From: Streptomyces sp. NBC_01241 | GTDB lineage: Bacteria; Actinomycetota; Actinomycetes; Streptomycetales; Streptomycetaceae | Direction: 5' to 3' | Length of the DNA: 64,000 nucleotides | Assembly (NCBI RefSeq): GCF_041435435.1 | Contig: NZ_CP108494.1 | Span: forward strand, 8,714,501-8,778,500 | Shown: one piece after another, positions 24,336-34,080 of the stretch | How positions within the stretch are numbered: position 1 is the first letter of the stretch | Layout of the letters: each line of letters opens with the position of its first letter | Position numbers and translations under genes: made by a program | Notes under the pieces: generated by a model | Seen by the model: only the letters and a program-made list of their open reading frames with translations | The model's database searches: none | What the model was told of the DNA's origin: nothing

Positions 24336-27300
24336 TCAGGGCAGCAGTCGCACCCGTGCCGTGCCGCTCCAGCCGGCCGGCAGCGTGATCGCGGGATCGA
24401 TGTAGTTGCCCCAGGCCAGGTCCGGGTAGTTGATGCGGGCGCTGACGATCAGGGCGACTCCGGGAGCCCGGTGCGGGAACAGGTCGCTCGTCAGCGTCTC
24501 GAACGCGTCGAGGACCACATGGGCATCCGTGGCAGCGGCGTTCCTGCGGCCGGTCACCCGCACGCGGACGATGTGCTCGCCCTCGGTCAGACCGGTGCGC
24601 TCGAACGCCCGTTGCTGGAACGGCTTGCCCGGTGCGTAGAGGTCCACCTCGGTGGCGGGACCGCCGTCGACGGAGATCTCCGCGATGCCCTGGTTCGGTC
24701 CCTTGGGACAGACGACGCGGACGCCCGTGCCCCAGAACCTGACGGTCGCCGTGTCACCCGCGCTTCTGCTGAAGGATTCGGTGCTGCCGAGGTCGTCGTC
24801 CGACCTTGTCCCGGTCGAGTCCGCATGGGTCCATGACCCCTTGTAGACGACCTTCTCCGAAGCGTTGTCGATGACCGGGTCCACCACCTGGAACGCGTCA
24901 ATGAGCGCGAACGCACCCTTGGACGCGGCGTTCCTGGTGCCGGTGCACTCCACCCTGACGGTGTGCCGGCCGTACGCCAATGATGCGCTCCGGAAGACGA
25001 GCTGGGCCGGAACCTTGCCCGGTCCGTAGAGGTCGACGGTCTCCGCGGGCCCACCGTCCACCGAGATCTTCACGATGCCGAGGTTGTCGGCCCGGGCGGA
25101 GTAGAGGCCGACCGCGGTACCCGTGAACGTCAGTTCCGCCGTCGCTCCCGCCGCGTCGGTGAAGGACTCCGTGCCGAACAGGTCTCCGGCGGTGTAGCCC
25201 GCGCTCGCGTCCGCGTGGGTCCAGGCGCCGGTGTAGACGATGTCCGTGGAGGCGTCGTCGATCAGGGCCGGCTCCATCGGTGCGAGCCGGACCGAGTCGT
25301 CGCCGTCCGACTCGACCTGCACTCCCGGGCCTGCCTTCCCCGTGGTGGCCCTGGCTACCCTGACCTGCGCCTTGGTGCTGCGGAAGTCATTGGTCCAGTG
25401 TGCGGCGCTGTCCTTGCCGAACAGGAAGTAGCTGTGGGTGTCCTGGGACCACGACCAGTCCGGCTTCGTGCGGTATCCGTCGGCACCGGCGGACCGGCCG
25501 CGGGTCGCGGTGCCGGAGGCCCGGCCGATGTGGTCATCGGGGTACACCGTCCACTGGGCGTCCCGCTGCCAGCTGAGGGTGTCCGTGCCGTCGGCGAGGA
25601 CGTACCGTACGCCGACGTCGCTGACCTGGCCGGAGGGCGGGTTGGCGATCGTGTAGGTCGTGGTCAGCAGGCCACGGGGGCTCACAGCCATCCTGATCGT
25701 GGTGCCGATGGTGCCGAACCTCCCCGTCAGGGTGACGGTCACCTGACCGTCGGCGGTGGCCACGCTCGCCGACTCCCCCACCCACTGACCGGGTACCGTA
25801 CGGGAGATCACCAGCTCCGGCCCCCCGGTGAGGACCACGGTTCCGTCAGCGGTCGCTTCGGTGAGCCGTGCGGTGTGCTTGTCGAACACCACCGTGAACG
25901 GAGCGTCGACACCCGTGACCGTGATCGTGTCCGCGCTCTCGCCGACCGTGGGCACTGTGCCGTGGTCGGACGGGAACGACGGCTTCGCCCGGGCGTTGAG
26001 CGAGAAGCGGTAGTCGTCCACGAGCGCCGTGCCGCGCCGGAAGGTGAGCCGCAGGGTGTCGCCCGGGGACCAGGCACCGGCCGGAACGGTCAGCGTGCCG
26101 CTCTTCCGGGGCGCGATGTCGACCCCGCGGAGGGTGCCCGACCGGTTGCCGACCCGCCAGCTCACCGTCAGTTCGCCGAGGTTGCTGTGGTCGTGCCAGT
26201 TCATGACGGGGACCCGTATCGGCCTTCCGCGGGTCAGACCGGTGAGTACCCCGTCCGCGATCTGGACCGGAGAGTAGGCCTTCTTGGTGAGCCAGAACTC
26301 GGGCTTGCGGCGCCGCCAGAGGTCGATGATGCCCCATTCGCCATATCCCACCGGCCCGTCCGGCAGATGGAACACCTCGTCGATGGCAGCCCAGATGGCG
26401 CCGCCCACGACCCCGTCCGTGGCACGGAACTTGGCGGCCAGCTTCGCGATGCTGTGGCCCCAGTAGTCACGCACCCCGGGGTCTTCCTTCAGGGTCCCCA
26501 CGTTGTAGCACGGCACATGGGCGAACTCGCCGTACTGGATGGGCTGGCCCGCGTTGCCGTTGGCGTTCTGGAGGCTGGGGTAGTGACCGCTGTAGATGTC
26601 GGTCTGGTCACCCCCGTTGTGCTGCTGCATGTCCTCGAAGAGCGTCGGGCGTGAGGGGTCCGTCTCGTGGGCGTAGGTGTTCTCCGAGGCGAAGTTGCGC
26701 CCCATGCCGCTCTCGTTGCCGACGGACCACTCGATCACGCTGGCGTGGCTGCGGTCACGTTCGATCATCTCGGCGAACTGCGTCATGTACTGCTCGGTAT
26801 AGGCGGGGTCGTCGACCGTGCTCTGCTGGAAGCAGACGGGCGCCTCGACCTCGACGTAGAGCCCGAGGCGGTCGGCCCAGTCGAGCAGGGCCGGCGTCGG
26901 CGGGTAGTGCGAGGTCCGGATGAAGTTGCAGTTCGCCTCCTTGTAGAGCCGGGCGGCCCGCTCCTCCATGTCCGGGGTGGTCGAACGGCCCTGCTTCTCC
27001 GTGATGCTGTGATGGCAGACGCCCAGCAGGTGCACGGGCCTGCCGTTGACGATCAGTTGGTTGCCCTCGACCTTGACCTGGCGGAATCCGACCGCCCGGG
27101 TCACCGTCTGTGAGACGCCTCCGGCGGTGAACGTCGCCTTCAAGGTGTACAGGTGCGGGTGTTCCGCGTCCCATTTGAGCGGGGACCTGACCGGAATCAC
27201 CGCCTGCCGCTGGGTATCCGTGGCGGTCAGAGTGATCTTCGAGGGTGCGATCGCCACCGACCGCCCCGCCGGGTCGGTGAGGGTGACTTTCACCGTTCCG

Positions 27301-28061
27301 CTCTGCCCGGGCTGGATGGCGGCGGCCGCGGTCACCGTGAGCGTCGCATCCTTGTACGCGCTGTCGAAGGTCGTGTCCGCATGCAGCCTGGTGAGATGCG
27401 AGGCGGGGAGGGCCACCAGGGTGACCTCGCGCAGGATGCCGCCGATGTTGTGGTGGGCGTAGTCGGACTGGCCGGCGATGCTGGTCGGCCGGTCGGTGAC
27501 GCCGAGCGTGACCACGGCCTTGCGGCCCGGTGTCACCAGGGAGGTGATGTCGGCGTACCACGTGGTGAAGCCGCCGTCGTGGGTGCGTACGGCCGTCCCG
27601 TTGACCCACAGCCGGGCATAGCTGTAGACGCCGTCGAAACGGAGCATGACGCGCTTGCCCGCGAAGTCCGCCGGGACGGCGACCTCGACCGTGTACGCGC
27701 ATTCGGTGTCCGAGGGTACGGGTTCGATCTGGAGCGCGGGCTCCCCCGGTACGTCGAGCGGGTGCCACGAGGAGGTGTCGGTCCCGGACGTCCAGAACGA
27801 TGCCGGAGGACTGGACGTCCAGCGCCATCCGGAGGTGACGGGAACGCGCGGAGTGCGTACTCCGGAGACCGTCTCGGGCAGGGGCGGGATCACGGGCGGC
27901 GCCGTGGCGGCATGGGCGGGTGCGGCAAGGAAGACGTCACCTGCGACGGCGAGGAATCCCGCTGCCGCCAGGCCCTTCAGCGCATTGCGACGAGTGAGGG
28001 CACCGGTCTGCGCTGCGGTGTCCGTGCGGTCCGAAGGTGTGCGGCGGTGAGAGAACGTCAC
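24336..28061 (-). CDS. Large secreted GH2 enzyme with two C-terminal modules
   Basis: A 1,241-residue Tat-exported family 2 hydrolase, probably a beta-galactosidase or related pyranosidase. Tat signal TRRNALKGLAAAGF at about 24-37, cleavage near AHA 51. The sugar-binding sandwich has DRPTSIAG. The TIM barrel carries NFIRTSHYPP, acid/base Glu in EWSVGNESG near 450, and nucleophile Glu in IQYGEFAH near 515. The C-terminal 280 residues hold two similar ~130-residue beta modules (each with YxGxWTHAD and TESF), probably carbohydrate-binding. Much longer than ordinary GH2. A FadR-type operator lies 12 bp upstream, and the CUT2 importer genes lie ahead on the same strand. Substrate is inferred, not proved. 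Confidence 0.88.
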   Translation of the reverse strand: MTFSHRRTPSDRTDTAAQTGALTRRNALKGLAAAGFLAVAGDVFLAAPAHAATAPPVIPPLPETVSGVRTPRVPVTSGWRWTSSPPASFWTSGTDTSSWHPLDVPGEPALQIEPVPSDTECAYTVEVAVPADFAGKRVMLRFDGVYSYARLWVNGTAVRTHDGGFTTWYADITSLVTPGRKAVVTLGVTDRPTSIAGQSDYAHHNIGGILREVTLVALPASHLTRLHADTTFDSAYKDATLTVTAAAAIQPGQSGTVKVTLTDPAGRSVAIAPSKITLTATDTQRQAVIPVRSPLKWDAEHPHLYTLKATFTAGGVSQTVTRAVGFRQVKVEGNQLIVNGRPVHLLGVCHHSITEKQGRSTTPDMEERAARLYKEANCNFIRTSHYPPTPALLDWADRLGLYVEVEAPVCFQQSTVDDPAYTEQYMTQFAEMIERDRSHASVIEWSVGNESGMGRNFASENTYAHETDPSRPTLFEDMQQHNGGDQTDIYSGHYPSLQNANGNAGQPIQYGEFAHVPCYNVGTLKEDPGVRDYWGHSIAKLAAKFRATDGVVGGAIWAAIDEVFHLPDGPVGYGEWGIIDLWRRRKPEFWLTKKAYSPVQIADGVLTGLTRGRPIRVPVMNWHDHSNLGELTVSWRVGNRSGTLRGVDIAPRKSGTLTVPAGAWSPGDTLRLTFRRGTALVDDYRFSLNARAKPSFPSDHGTVPTVGESADTITVTGVDAPFTVVFDKHTARLTEATADGTVVLTGGPELVISRTVPGQWVGESASVATADGQVTVTLTGRFGTIGTTIRMAVSPRGLLTTTYTIANPPSGQVSDVGVRYVLADGTDTLSWQRDAQWTVYPDDHIGRASGTATRGRSAGADGYRTKPDWSWSQDTHSYFLFGKDSAAHWTNDFRSTKAQVRVARATTGKAGPGVQVESDGDDSVRLAPMEPALIDDASTDIVYTGAWTHADASAGYTAGDLFGTESFTDAAGATAELTFTGTAVGLYSARADNLGIVKISVDGGPAETVDLYGPGKVPAQLVFRSASLAYGRHTVRVECTGTRNAASKGAFALIDAFQVVDPVIDNASEKVVYKGSWTHADSTGTRSDDDLGSTESFSRSAGDTATVRFWGTGVRVVCPKGPNQGIAEISVDGGPATEVDLYAPGKPFQQRAFERTGLTEGEHIVRVRVTGRRNAAATDAHVVLDAFETLTSDLFPHRAPGVALIVSARINYPDLAWGNYIDPAITLPAGWSGTARVRLLP

Positions 28062-28072
28062 GTCAAACCCTT

Positions 28073-28093
28073 CTTGGCAACTAGGCTGCTAAG
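28073..28093. promoter_or_regulatory. FadR-type operator before GH2 gene
   Basis: CTTGGCA-N7-TGCTAAG. Its reverse complement has the same outer arms as the 23477 site, CTTAGCAGC and TGCCAAG. It lies 12 bp from the GH2 start, overlapping the ribosome-site region, and downstream of the importer genes. Confidence 0.7.
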
Positions 28094-28200
28094 TAACTGG
28101 ACGAGTGTGGGGCGTGGAATCTCCGGGGCTTCCTCCTCCCTTCGCGAGGACCGAGGTGAATCCTGGGGGGCGGGCGGCCGGCGCGGCTTCGCCGGGTTGG

Positions 28201-29235
28201 TCAGCCGGGAAGCCCCACCGCGCGTTCGCCGCTGCGGCGTTGCTGGATGACGACGGCGATGACCAGGAGGGCTCCCTGGGCGACGTTCTGCCAGAAGGAG
28301 TTGATGCCCTGGACGGTGAGTCCGTTCTCCAGGGCCCCGAGGAGGGCGACGGCCAGGAGGGTGCCGCCGATGCCTCCCTTGCCGCCCTTGAGTGCCGCGC
28401 CGCCGAGTGCCGCGGCGGTGATCGCCTTGAGTTCGAGGCCCTCGCTGCCGGACGTGGGCTGGCCGGACCCGGTGCGGGCAGTGAGAAGGATGCCGGCGAT
28501 GGCGGCGACGACGCCGATCAGCGCGTAGACGAAGATCAGGTACTTGTTGATGTTGATGCCGGCGAGGCGGGCGGCGGTGTCGTTGCCGCCGATGGCGTAG
28601 ATGTTGCGGCCGATGTCGGTGTAGCGGAGCAGGAGATGAACGGCCAGGGCGACGACGACGAGGATCCAGACCATGACGGGCAGACCGGCGATCTTCCCGC
28701 GGCCGAGGAAGATGAAGATGTCGTCGTTGAGGACGTACCCCTGGGCCCGTCCGTCGGACAGGAGTTGGGCGAGGCCCTTGTAGGCGGCGAGACCGGCCAG
28801 GGTGGCGATGGTGGGATTGACCCGGCCGTACACGATGACCAGACCGTTCAGGGCGCCGATGAGCAGGCCGACCGCGACGGCGGCCGCCATGCCGAGAAAG
28901 GCGTTGGTTCCGGTACTGGTGAAGACCATCGCGCTGACCACGGAGGCCACACCGGCCTGCGAGCCGACGGAGATATCGAGCCCTCCGCAGATGATCACCA
29001 CGGTCTGCACGATGGCGAGCAGGCCCGTGATGGTGGCCGCCTCGGCGATCACCTGCATGTTCGACATGCTGAGGTAGTTGTCGTTGAGCGCCCCGAACAG
29101 CACGAGGACGACGACGAGCGCACCGACGAGGCTGATGTTTTGTCCGCTGATACGGGCGAGCAGCTTCGGCCGGAAGGCGGCAGGAACCTCCGACGGCCCC
29201 TTGACGGCCGGGGAGGGAGGGCTGGTGAGGGTCAT
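28201..29235 (-). CDS. CUT2 sugar ABC transporter permease
   Basis: A 344-residue permease of the ribose/arabinose/galactose (CUT2) type with about 8-10 hydrophobic segments. It has GGLDISVGSQAGV near 85, the family's most conserved loop, and GININKYLIFVYALIG and GGKGGIGGTLLAV further on. ATG 29235 overlaps the stop of the ATPase gene (ATGA), so the two are coupled. It forms the channel for the monosaccharide bound by the lipoprotein at 30944. One permease gene is present, so it would act as a homodimer. Confidence 0.92.
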   Translation of the reverse strand: MTLTSPPSPAVKGPSEVPAAFRPKLLARISGQNISLVGALVVVLVLFGALNDNYLSMSNMQVIAEAATITGLLAIVQTVVIICGGLDISVGSQAGVASVVSAMVFTSTGTNAFLGMAAAVAVGLLIGALNGLVIVYGRVNPTIATLAGLAAYKGLAQLLSDGRAQGYVLNDDIFIFLGRGKIAGLPVMVWILVVVALAVHLLLRYTDIGRNIYAIGGNDTAARLAGININKYLIFVYALIGVVAAIAGILLTARTGSGQPTSGSEGLELKAITAAALGGAALKGGKGGIGGTLLAVALLGALENGLTVQGINSFWQNVAQGALLVIAVVIQQRRSGERAVGLPG

Positions 29236-30827
29236 GAGGTGGCTCCGGGGGTGCTGACGCCGATGATGTCGTGGGCCATCGCGAGGGCGAGGATGGATTC
29301 TTCGGTGGCTTCGTCGTGGCTGAGTTCGCCGGTGATGCGTCCTTGCTGCATGACGACCACACGGTCGGCGAGACCGAGGAGCTCGGGCAGCTCCGAGGAG
29401 ATGACGAGGACGGCGACGCCCTCGGCGGCGAGGTCGGCGATGATCTGGTAGATCTCGGCCTTGGCGCCGACGTCGATGCCGCGGGTCGGCTCGTCGAGGA
29501 TCAGCACCTTGGGTTTGTGCGCCAGCCACCGGGCGAGGACGACCTTCTGCTGGTTGCCGCCGGACAGCTTGCGTACTTCGTGATCGGCCGAGGGTGTACG
29601 CACTCTGAGCCGGTCGGTGTAGTGCTGGGCGAGCTCCCGCTCGGCGGTGCGGCGTACGAAGCGGAAGCGTCGCAGCCGGTCGAGGACCACCAGCGAGATG
29701 TTGGCCCGGACGGACTGCTGCAGGAACAGCGCCTGTGCCTTGCGTTCCTCCGGCGCGAGCCCCAGGCCGGCCCGGATCACCGCGCCGGGCCGGCCGCTTG
29801 GCAGGGGGACGCCGTCAACGGTGGCGTTGCCGCTGTGGACGGGCTGATCGCCGGCCAGAGCCAGGGCCAGTTCGGAACGCCCTGCTCCGATCAGGCCGGC
29901 CAGGCCGACGACTTCGCCGGCATGGACCTGGAGCGAGATGTCGTGCACGTCGTCGGTGGTGAGGTTCCTGACGTCGAGAACGAGGCGGTCGGTTTCCACG
30001 CGCTGTCGTACGAACATGGCGGACAGGTCGCGCCCCACCATCAGGCGTACGAGGGCCGCTTCGTTCGTCGTGCTCGCCTCCTGCACGCCGACCAAGGTGC
30101 CGTCGCGCAGCACGGCGATACGGTCGGCGAGCTGGAAGATCTCCTGCATGCGGTGCGAGACGTAGACGATCGCGATGCCCTCGTCGCGCAGCCTCCGGAT
30201 CAGGGCGAACAGGGCCTCCACCTCGTGCTCGGCCAGGGAGGAGGTGGGTTCGTCGAAGGCGATCAGCTTCGCGGTCGTGCTGCCGGTGAGGGCGCGCATG
30301 ATCTCGACCAGTTGGCGTTGGGCCGGGGTCAGCTGTGAGCCGAGGAGGTCCGGGTCCAGCACGTCGGCGAAGCCGAGCCGGGCCAGGTCCGCATCGATCC
30401 GGCGGCGCAGTTCGGCTCGGTCGAATCGTCTGCCGGCCTTGCGCGGCAGCGCGCCGGCGTAGACGTTCTCCGCGACCGAGATGTGCGGGATGATCTCGGG
30501 TTCCTGCGGAATGATCCGGATGCCCGCCGCCCGCGCCCTGGCCGGGGAGTCGAGCACCACCGCTTCGTCGCCGAGGACGACGTTTCCCTCGGTCGGCTGG
30601 TGGTCCCCGGTGAGGATCTTGAGCAGGGTCGACTTGCCCGCTCCGTTCTCGCCCATGAGCGCGGTGACCTGCCCGCGCGGGAAGTCGAGCGTGACGCCGC
30701 CGAGCGCCCGCACCGCTCCGAACCGTTTGGTGACGTCCGCGATGCCGAGGGACGGGGACGCCGGTGCTGTGGTGGGCTGTGTCGTGGAAGGGCCCCGGCC
30801 GGGGGGCGGTTGGGAGGCTCTGGTCAT
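29232..30827 (-). CDS. CUT2 sugar ABC transporter ATPase, two-domain
   Basis: A 531-residue fused ATPase. The first domain has Walker A GENGAGKST near 62 and Walker B AFDEPTSSL near 190, but its signature is LTPAQRQ-like. The second domain has a degenerate P-loop GLIGAGRSE near 310 and intact LSGGNQQK near 425 and LILDEPTRGID, the standard asymmetry of this family. It drives the CUT2 permease. ATG 30827; the first 30 residues are Pro/Thr-rich and probably disordered. It sits between the binding-protein gene and the permease gene in one operon. Confidence 0.92.
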   Translation of the reverse strand: MTRASQPPPGRGPSTTQPTTAPASPSLGIADVTKRFGAVRALGGVTLDFPRGQVTALMGENGAGKSTLLKILTGDHQPTEGNVVLGDEAVVLDSPARARAAGIRIIPQEPEIIPHISVAENVYAGALPRKAGRRFDRAELRRRIDADLARLGFADVLDPDLLGSQLTPAQRQLVEIMRALTGSTTAKLIAFDEPTSSLAEHEVEALFALIRRLRDEGIAIVYVSHRMQEIFQLADRIAVLRDGTLVGVQEASTTNEAALVRLMVGRDLSAMFVRQRVETDRLVLDVRNLTTDDVHDISLQVHAGEVVGLAGLIGAGRSELALALAGDQPVHSGNATVDGVPLPSGRPGAVIRAGLGLAPEERKAQALFLQQSVRANISLVVLDRLRRFRFVRRTAERELAQHYTDRLRVRTPSADHEVRKLSGGNQQKVVLARWLAHKPKVLILDEPTRGIDVGAKAEIYQIIADLAAEGVAVLVISSELPELLGLADRVVVMQQGRITGELSHDEATEESILALAMAHDIIGVSTPGATS

Positions 30828-30943
30828 GTTTCGGTTCACCTCGAAGGCATGGCGCGCGGTGTGGTCATGGGTGTGGGGCCGGTCTGCGGGACTGCCGTCG
30901 GCCCGCGGCGTCAGCGGCGGGGGCAGCCGCGGGCCGGAACGGT

Positions 30944-31984
30944 TCAGCTGCAGGTGAGGCCGGAGTCCTTCCAGGAGGAGGCGTCGACCATCGTGGTGGG
31001 GGCGAAGGCCTCCTGCGGGAAGGCCTTGCCGTTCTTGAGCTTGTCGTACATGGTCTGGACGGCCAGGGCGCCGACATCCTTGCCGTTGATGAAGAGGGCC
31101 GCCTTCATGCCGCTCTTCTTGTCGGACTGCCACTCCTTGCAGGCGAGGTAGGCGCCGAGGCCGACGCCGATGACGTGGTCGGGGCCGATGCCAGCGTTCT
31201 GCAGGGCGGTCACACCGCCCATGGCGTTCTCGTCGTTGCAGCCCCAGACGACCCAGTTCTTCACCTTGGAGTTCGCGGTGATCGTCGCGGCGATCTTGTC
31301 CTGGGCACCGGTGGGGGTGTTGTCGGTGGCCACGTTGATGGTCTTCACGCCGGGCACCGCGGCGTCGAAGGCCTTCCTGGCGGCGTTGACCCGGTCGCCG
31401 CAGACGGTGACGTCCTGCTTCCAGGCCGAGATGACCCGTGTGTCGGCGGCCTTCCAGCCGGCCTTCTCGTACTCGGAGGCGGCACGCTTTCCGACCTCGC
31501 CGCCCATCTGCGCGCCGCTGAACCCGATCCGGGGAACCAGGCCGTCCTTGCCGCAGGAGGCCGGGGCAGGGCCGTTGGTGCAGATCTGGTCGTCCGAGGT
31601 GAGCAGGGCGACGTTGCCGTCCTTCGCGGTCTGGACAACCTGCGGCCCCACGGCCGGGTCGGGGACGACGATGATGATGCCCTTGGTCTTCTGCGCGACG
31701 GCGGACTGCACCTCACTGACCGTCTTGTTGGCGTCATTGCCCAGATTGACCACCTTGAGATCGATGCCGAGTTCCTCGGCCTTCGCCTTGGCACCGGCGG
31801 CCTCGCCCACGAAGTACTCCTGATCGCCCTGCTTCTGCAGATAGGTGAGGGAGATCTTGCCGTCGGCCTTCCCGACCGCGTCGCCGCCCGAGGACTCCTT
31901 GCCCGAGGAGCATGCCGTGGTGAGAGCGAGGGTGAGCAGCAGTCCGGTGGCGACGGCGATGCGCCGACGGGACGAAGTATTCAT
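30944..31984 (-). CDS. Sugar-binding lipoprotein (AraF-like)
   Basis: A 346-residue periplasmic-binding-protein-1 fold lipoprotein. Lipobox LTTAC at about residue 25. The body has YLQKQGDQEYFVGEAAGAK and IIIVVPDPAVGPQVV typical of arabinose-binding AraF relatives, and WGCNDENAMGGVTAL near 235. AAGGAG lies six bases before ATG 31984. First gene of the importer operon, divergent from the dehydratase operon across a 326-bp gap with an operator-like palindrome. A pentose or hexose is expected; L-arabinose or D-galactose are the best guesses from AraF similarity. Confidence 0.88.
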   Translation of the reverse strand: MNTSSRRRIAVATGLLLTLALTTACSSGKESSGGDAVGKADGKISLTYLQKQGDQEYFVGEAAGAKAKAEELGIDLKVVNLGNDANKTVSEVQSAVAQKTKGIIIVVPDPAVGPQVVQTAKDGNVALLTSDDQICTNGPAPASCGKDGLVPRIGFSGAQMGGEVGKRAASEYEKAGWKAADTRVISAWKQDVTVCGDRVNAARKAFDAAVPGVKTINVATDNTPTGAQDKIAATITANSKVKNWVVWGCNDENAMGGVTALQNAGIGPDHVIGVGLGAYLACKEWQSDKKSGMKAALFINGKDVGALAVQTMYDKLKNGKAFPQEAFAPTTMVDASSWKDSGLTCS

Positions 31985-32203
31985 GGGGAACTCCTTCTGA
32001 GCCGGCCGCGACCGTCGCGTATCGCGCTGCCGGGGTCGAGTGGTGAGAACGGGTGGGGTGGTGACGGGTCGCGTCGGCACGTTCCGTCGGCTGAGCGGCC
32101 GGCCGCACGCGGAAGGGCTTGCTCCGCCCATCGACCTGCGTCCACGAACTACCCCTCCGGCGCCGGGGACCGACCTCTTCCGGCCCATCCACACGCGATC
32201 GTC

Positions 32204-32220
32204 ATTTGATAGCATCATTA
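32204..32220. promoter_or_regulatory. Operator-like palindrome between importer and dehydratase operons
   Basis: Perfect TGAT-AGC-ATCA core in an AT-rich pocket (ATTTGAT..ATCATTA), rare in this GC-rich DNA. It lies about 107 bp from the dehydratase ATG and 220 bp from the binding-protein ATG. The 326-bp gap holds nothing else I can support. The FadR-type protein at 36658 is the inferred binder. Confidence 0.6.
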
Positions 32221-32310
32221 AAATCCGTCGGCAGGGCAAGCCCCTGCACGGTCACAGCGCGGTCTCGGGCGTCAGCCCCTCGTCGCCGCACCCCCATCGG
32301 AGGGCCACCC

Positions 32311-34071
32311 ATGACAGAGCCAGAGACACCGTCAGCCGCAGATCCCGCCACGGGCGGAGCGGGGCTCAGGAGCCGTGCGTGGTTCGGCGACGGGGGTAAG
32401 AACGGTTTCATCGCCCGCCACCACCTGCGGGCCATGGGGCGCGGAGGTCACAACTTCGACGGCCGCCCGGTCGTCGGCATCTGCAATACGTTCTCCGAAC
32501 TGACGCCGTGCAACGGACACCTGCAGATCCTCGCCGACGCCGTGAAGCGCGGTGTGCTGCAGGCGGGCGGCTTCCCCCTGGAATTTCCCGCGATGTCTCT
32601 CGGCGAACCGTTCCTGCGGCCGACGTCGATGCTCTACCGCAACCTGGCCGCCATGGAGATCGAGGAGCAGATCCGGGCCAATCCGATCGACGCCGTCGTG
32701 CTGCTCACCGGGTGCGACAAGACGACGCCGGCGGCTCTGATGGGCGCGGCCAGCGCGGGCGTACCCGCCATCGTCCTCACAGGCGGCCCCATGCTCAACG
32801 GCCGGTTCAAGGGCCGGAACGTGGGATCCGGCACCGACATCTGGCGGATGACGGAGGAGTTGCGCGCCGGGACGATCTCGCAGGAGGAGTTCACCGAGTT
32901 CGAGTCGTCCCTGAACCGTTCCGCGGGTCACTGCATGACCATGGGCACGGCCTCCACCATGGCCTGCCTGACGGAGGCCCTGGGCATGATGCTGCCCGGT
33001 GGTTCCGGGCTGCCGGCCGTGGACGCCCGGCGTGGCACGCTGGCAGAAGAAACCGGCGCACGGGCCGTGGCGCTCGCGGGGAGCGATCTCACCCCGCGGC
33101 GCATCATGACGCGGGCGGCCTTCGAGAACGCGGTCCGGATCAACGCGGCGATCGGCGGGTCCACCAACGCGGTGGTGCACCTGCTCGCCCTGGCCGGACG
33201 GCTGGGGGTGCCCCTGGAACTCGACGACTTCGACCGCCTGGGCGCCGAACTTCCCCTGCTCATCGACCTGATGCCCTCCGGGCGTTTCCTGATGGAGGAG
33301 TTCGCCTACGCCGGAGGACTGCCGGCGCTCGTCAACGACCTGCGGGACGCTCTGCACCAGGACACGGTGACGGTCACCGGCCTTTCCCTGACGGCCAATT
33401 GCGTGGGTGCGCAGGTGTACGACCGCGACGTCATCCGGGCCTTCGACAACCCGGTGCTGCCCGCGGGACGGGGGACGGCCGTGGTTCGCGGCAGCCTCGC
33501 CCCGGACGGTGCCGTCATCAAGCTGTCGGCCGCCGCGCCGCACCTGCTGGACCACACCGGCCCCGCTCTCGTCTTCAACTCCATCGAGGACTACCTCGCC
33601 GTTGCCGAGGACCCCTCACTCGATGTCCGCGCCGAGACGGTGCTCATCGTGCGCAACACCGGCCCGCGCGGTTACCCGGGCATGCCCGAGGTGGGCAACC
33701 TGCCGCTGCCGAAGAGGCTGCTGGACGCCGGGATCAGGGACATGGTGCGGGTATCCGATGCCCGCATGTCCGGAACGGCCTTCGGAACGTGCGTTCTGCA
33801 CGTGGCGCCGGAGGCGGCGGTCGGCGGTCCGCTGGCGTTCGTCCGCACCGGCGACCAAGTCAGGCTCGACGTCCCCGGCCGACGGCTCGACGTGCTGATC
33901 GACGAGACCGAGATGGACCGGCGGCGCTCCGCGTGGCAGCGGCCGAAACCGCCCGTCACCCGTGGCTGGACCTACCTCTACACCGAACACGTCACCCAGG
34001 CCGACACCGGCGCCGACCTCGACTTTCTCGTCGGCGCGACCGACTCGCCCCCGCCCCGCCAAGCCTTCTGA
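32311..34071 (+). CDS. IlvD/Edd-family sugar-acid dehydratase
   Basis: A 586-residue Fe-S dehydratase that removes water from an aldonic acid to give a 2-keto-3-deoxy acid. Cluster cysteines are visible in ICNTFSELTPCNGHL (about 55-70), LLTGCDKTTPAAL (about 135) and SAGHCMTMGTAST (about 210). The C-terminal half has the SDARMSGTAFGTCVLHVAPE signature. Closest in motif style to arabinonate/xylonate/galactonate dehydratases rather than to IlvD proper. GGAGG lies eight bases before ATG 32311. First gene of a five-gene operon. Together with the importer it suggests oxidative sugar degradation. Confidence 0.9.
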   Translation: MTEPETPSAADPATGGAGLRSRAWFGDGGKNGFIARHHLRAMGRGGHNFDGRPVVGICNTFSELTPCNGHLQILADAVKRGVLQAGGFPLEFPAMSLGEPFLRPTSMLYRNLAAMEIEEQIRANPIDAVVLLTGCDKTTPAALMGAASAGVPAIVLTGGPMLNGRFKGRNVGSGTDIWRMTEELRAGTISQEEFTEFESSLNRSAGHCMTMGTASTMACLTEALGMMLPGGSGLPAVDARRGTLAEETGARAVALAGSDLTPRRIMTRAAFENAVRINAAIGGSTNAVVHLLALAGRLGVPLELDDFDRLGAELPLLIDLMPSGRFLMEEFAYAGGLPALVNDLRDALHQDTVTVTGLSLTANCVGAQVYDRDVIRAFDNPVLPAGRGTAVVRGSLAPDGAVIKLSAAAPHLLDHTGPALVFNSIEDYLAVAEDPSLDVRAETVLIVRNTGPRGYPGMPEVGNLPLPKRLLDAGIRDMVRVSDARMSGTAFGTCVLHVAPEAAVGGPLAFVRTGDQVRLDVPGRRLDVLIDETEMDRRRSAWQRPKPPVTRGWTYLYTEHVTQADTGADLDFLVGATDSPPPRQAF

Positions 34072-34080
34072 GGAATCGAC

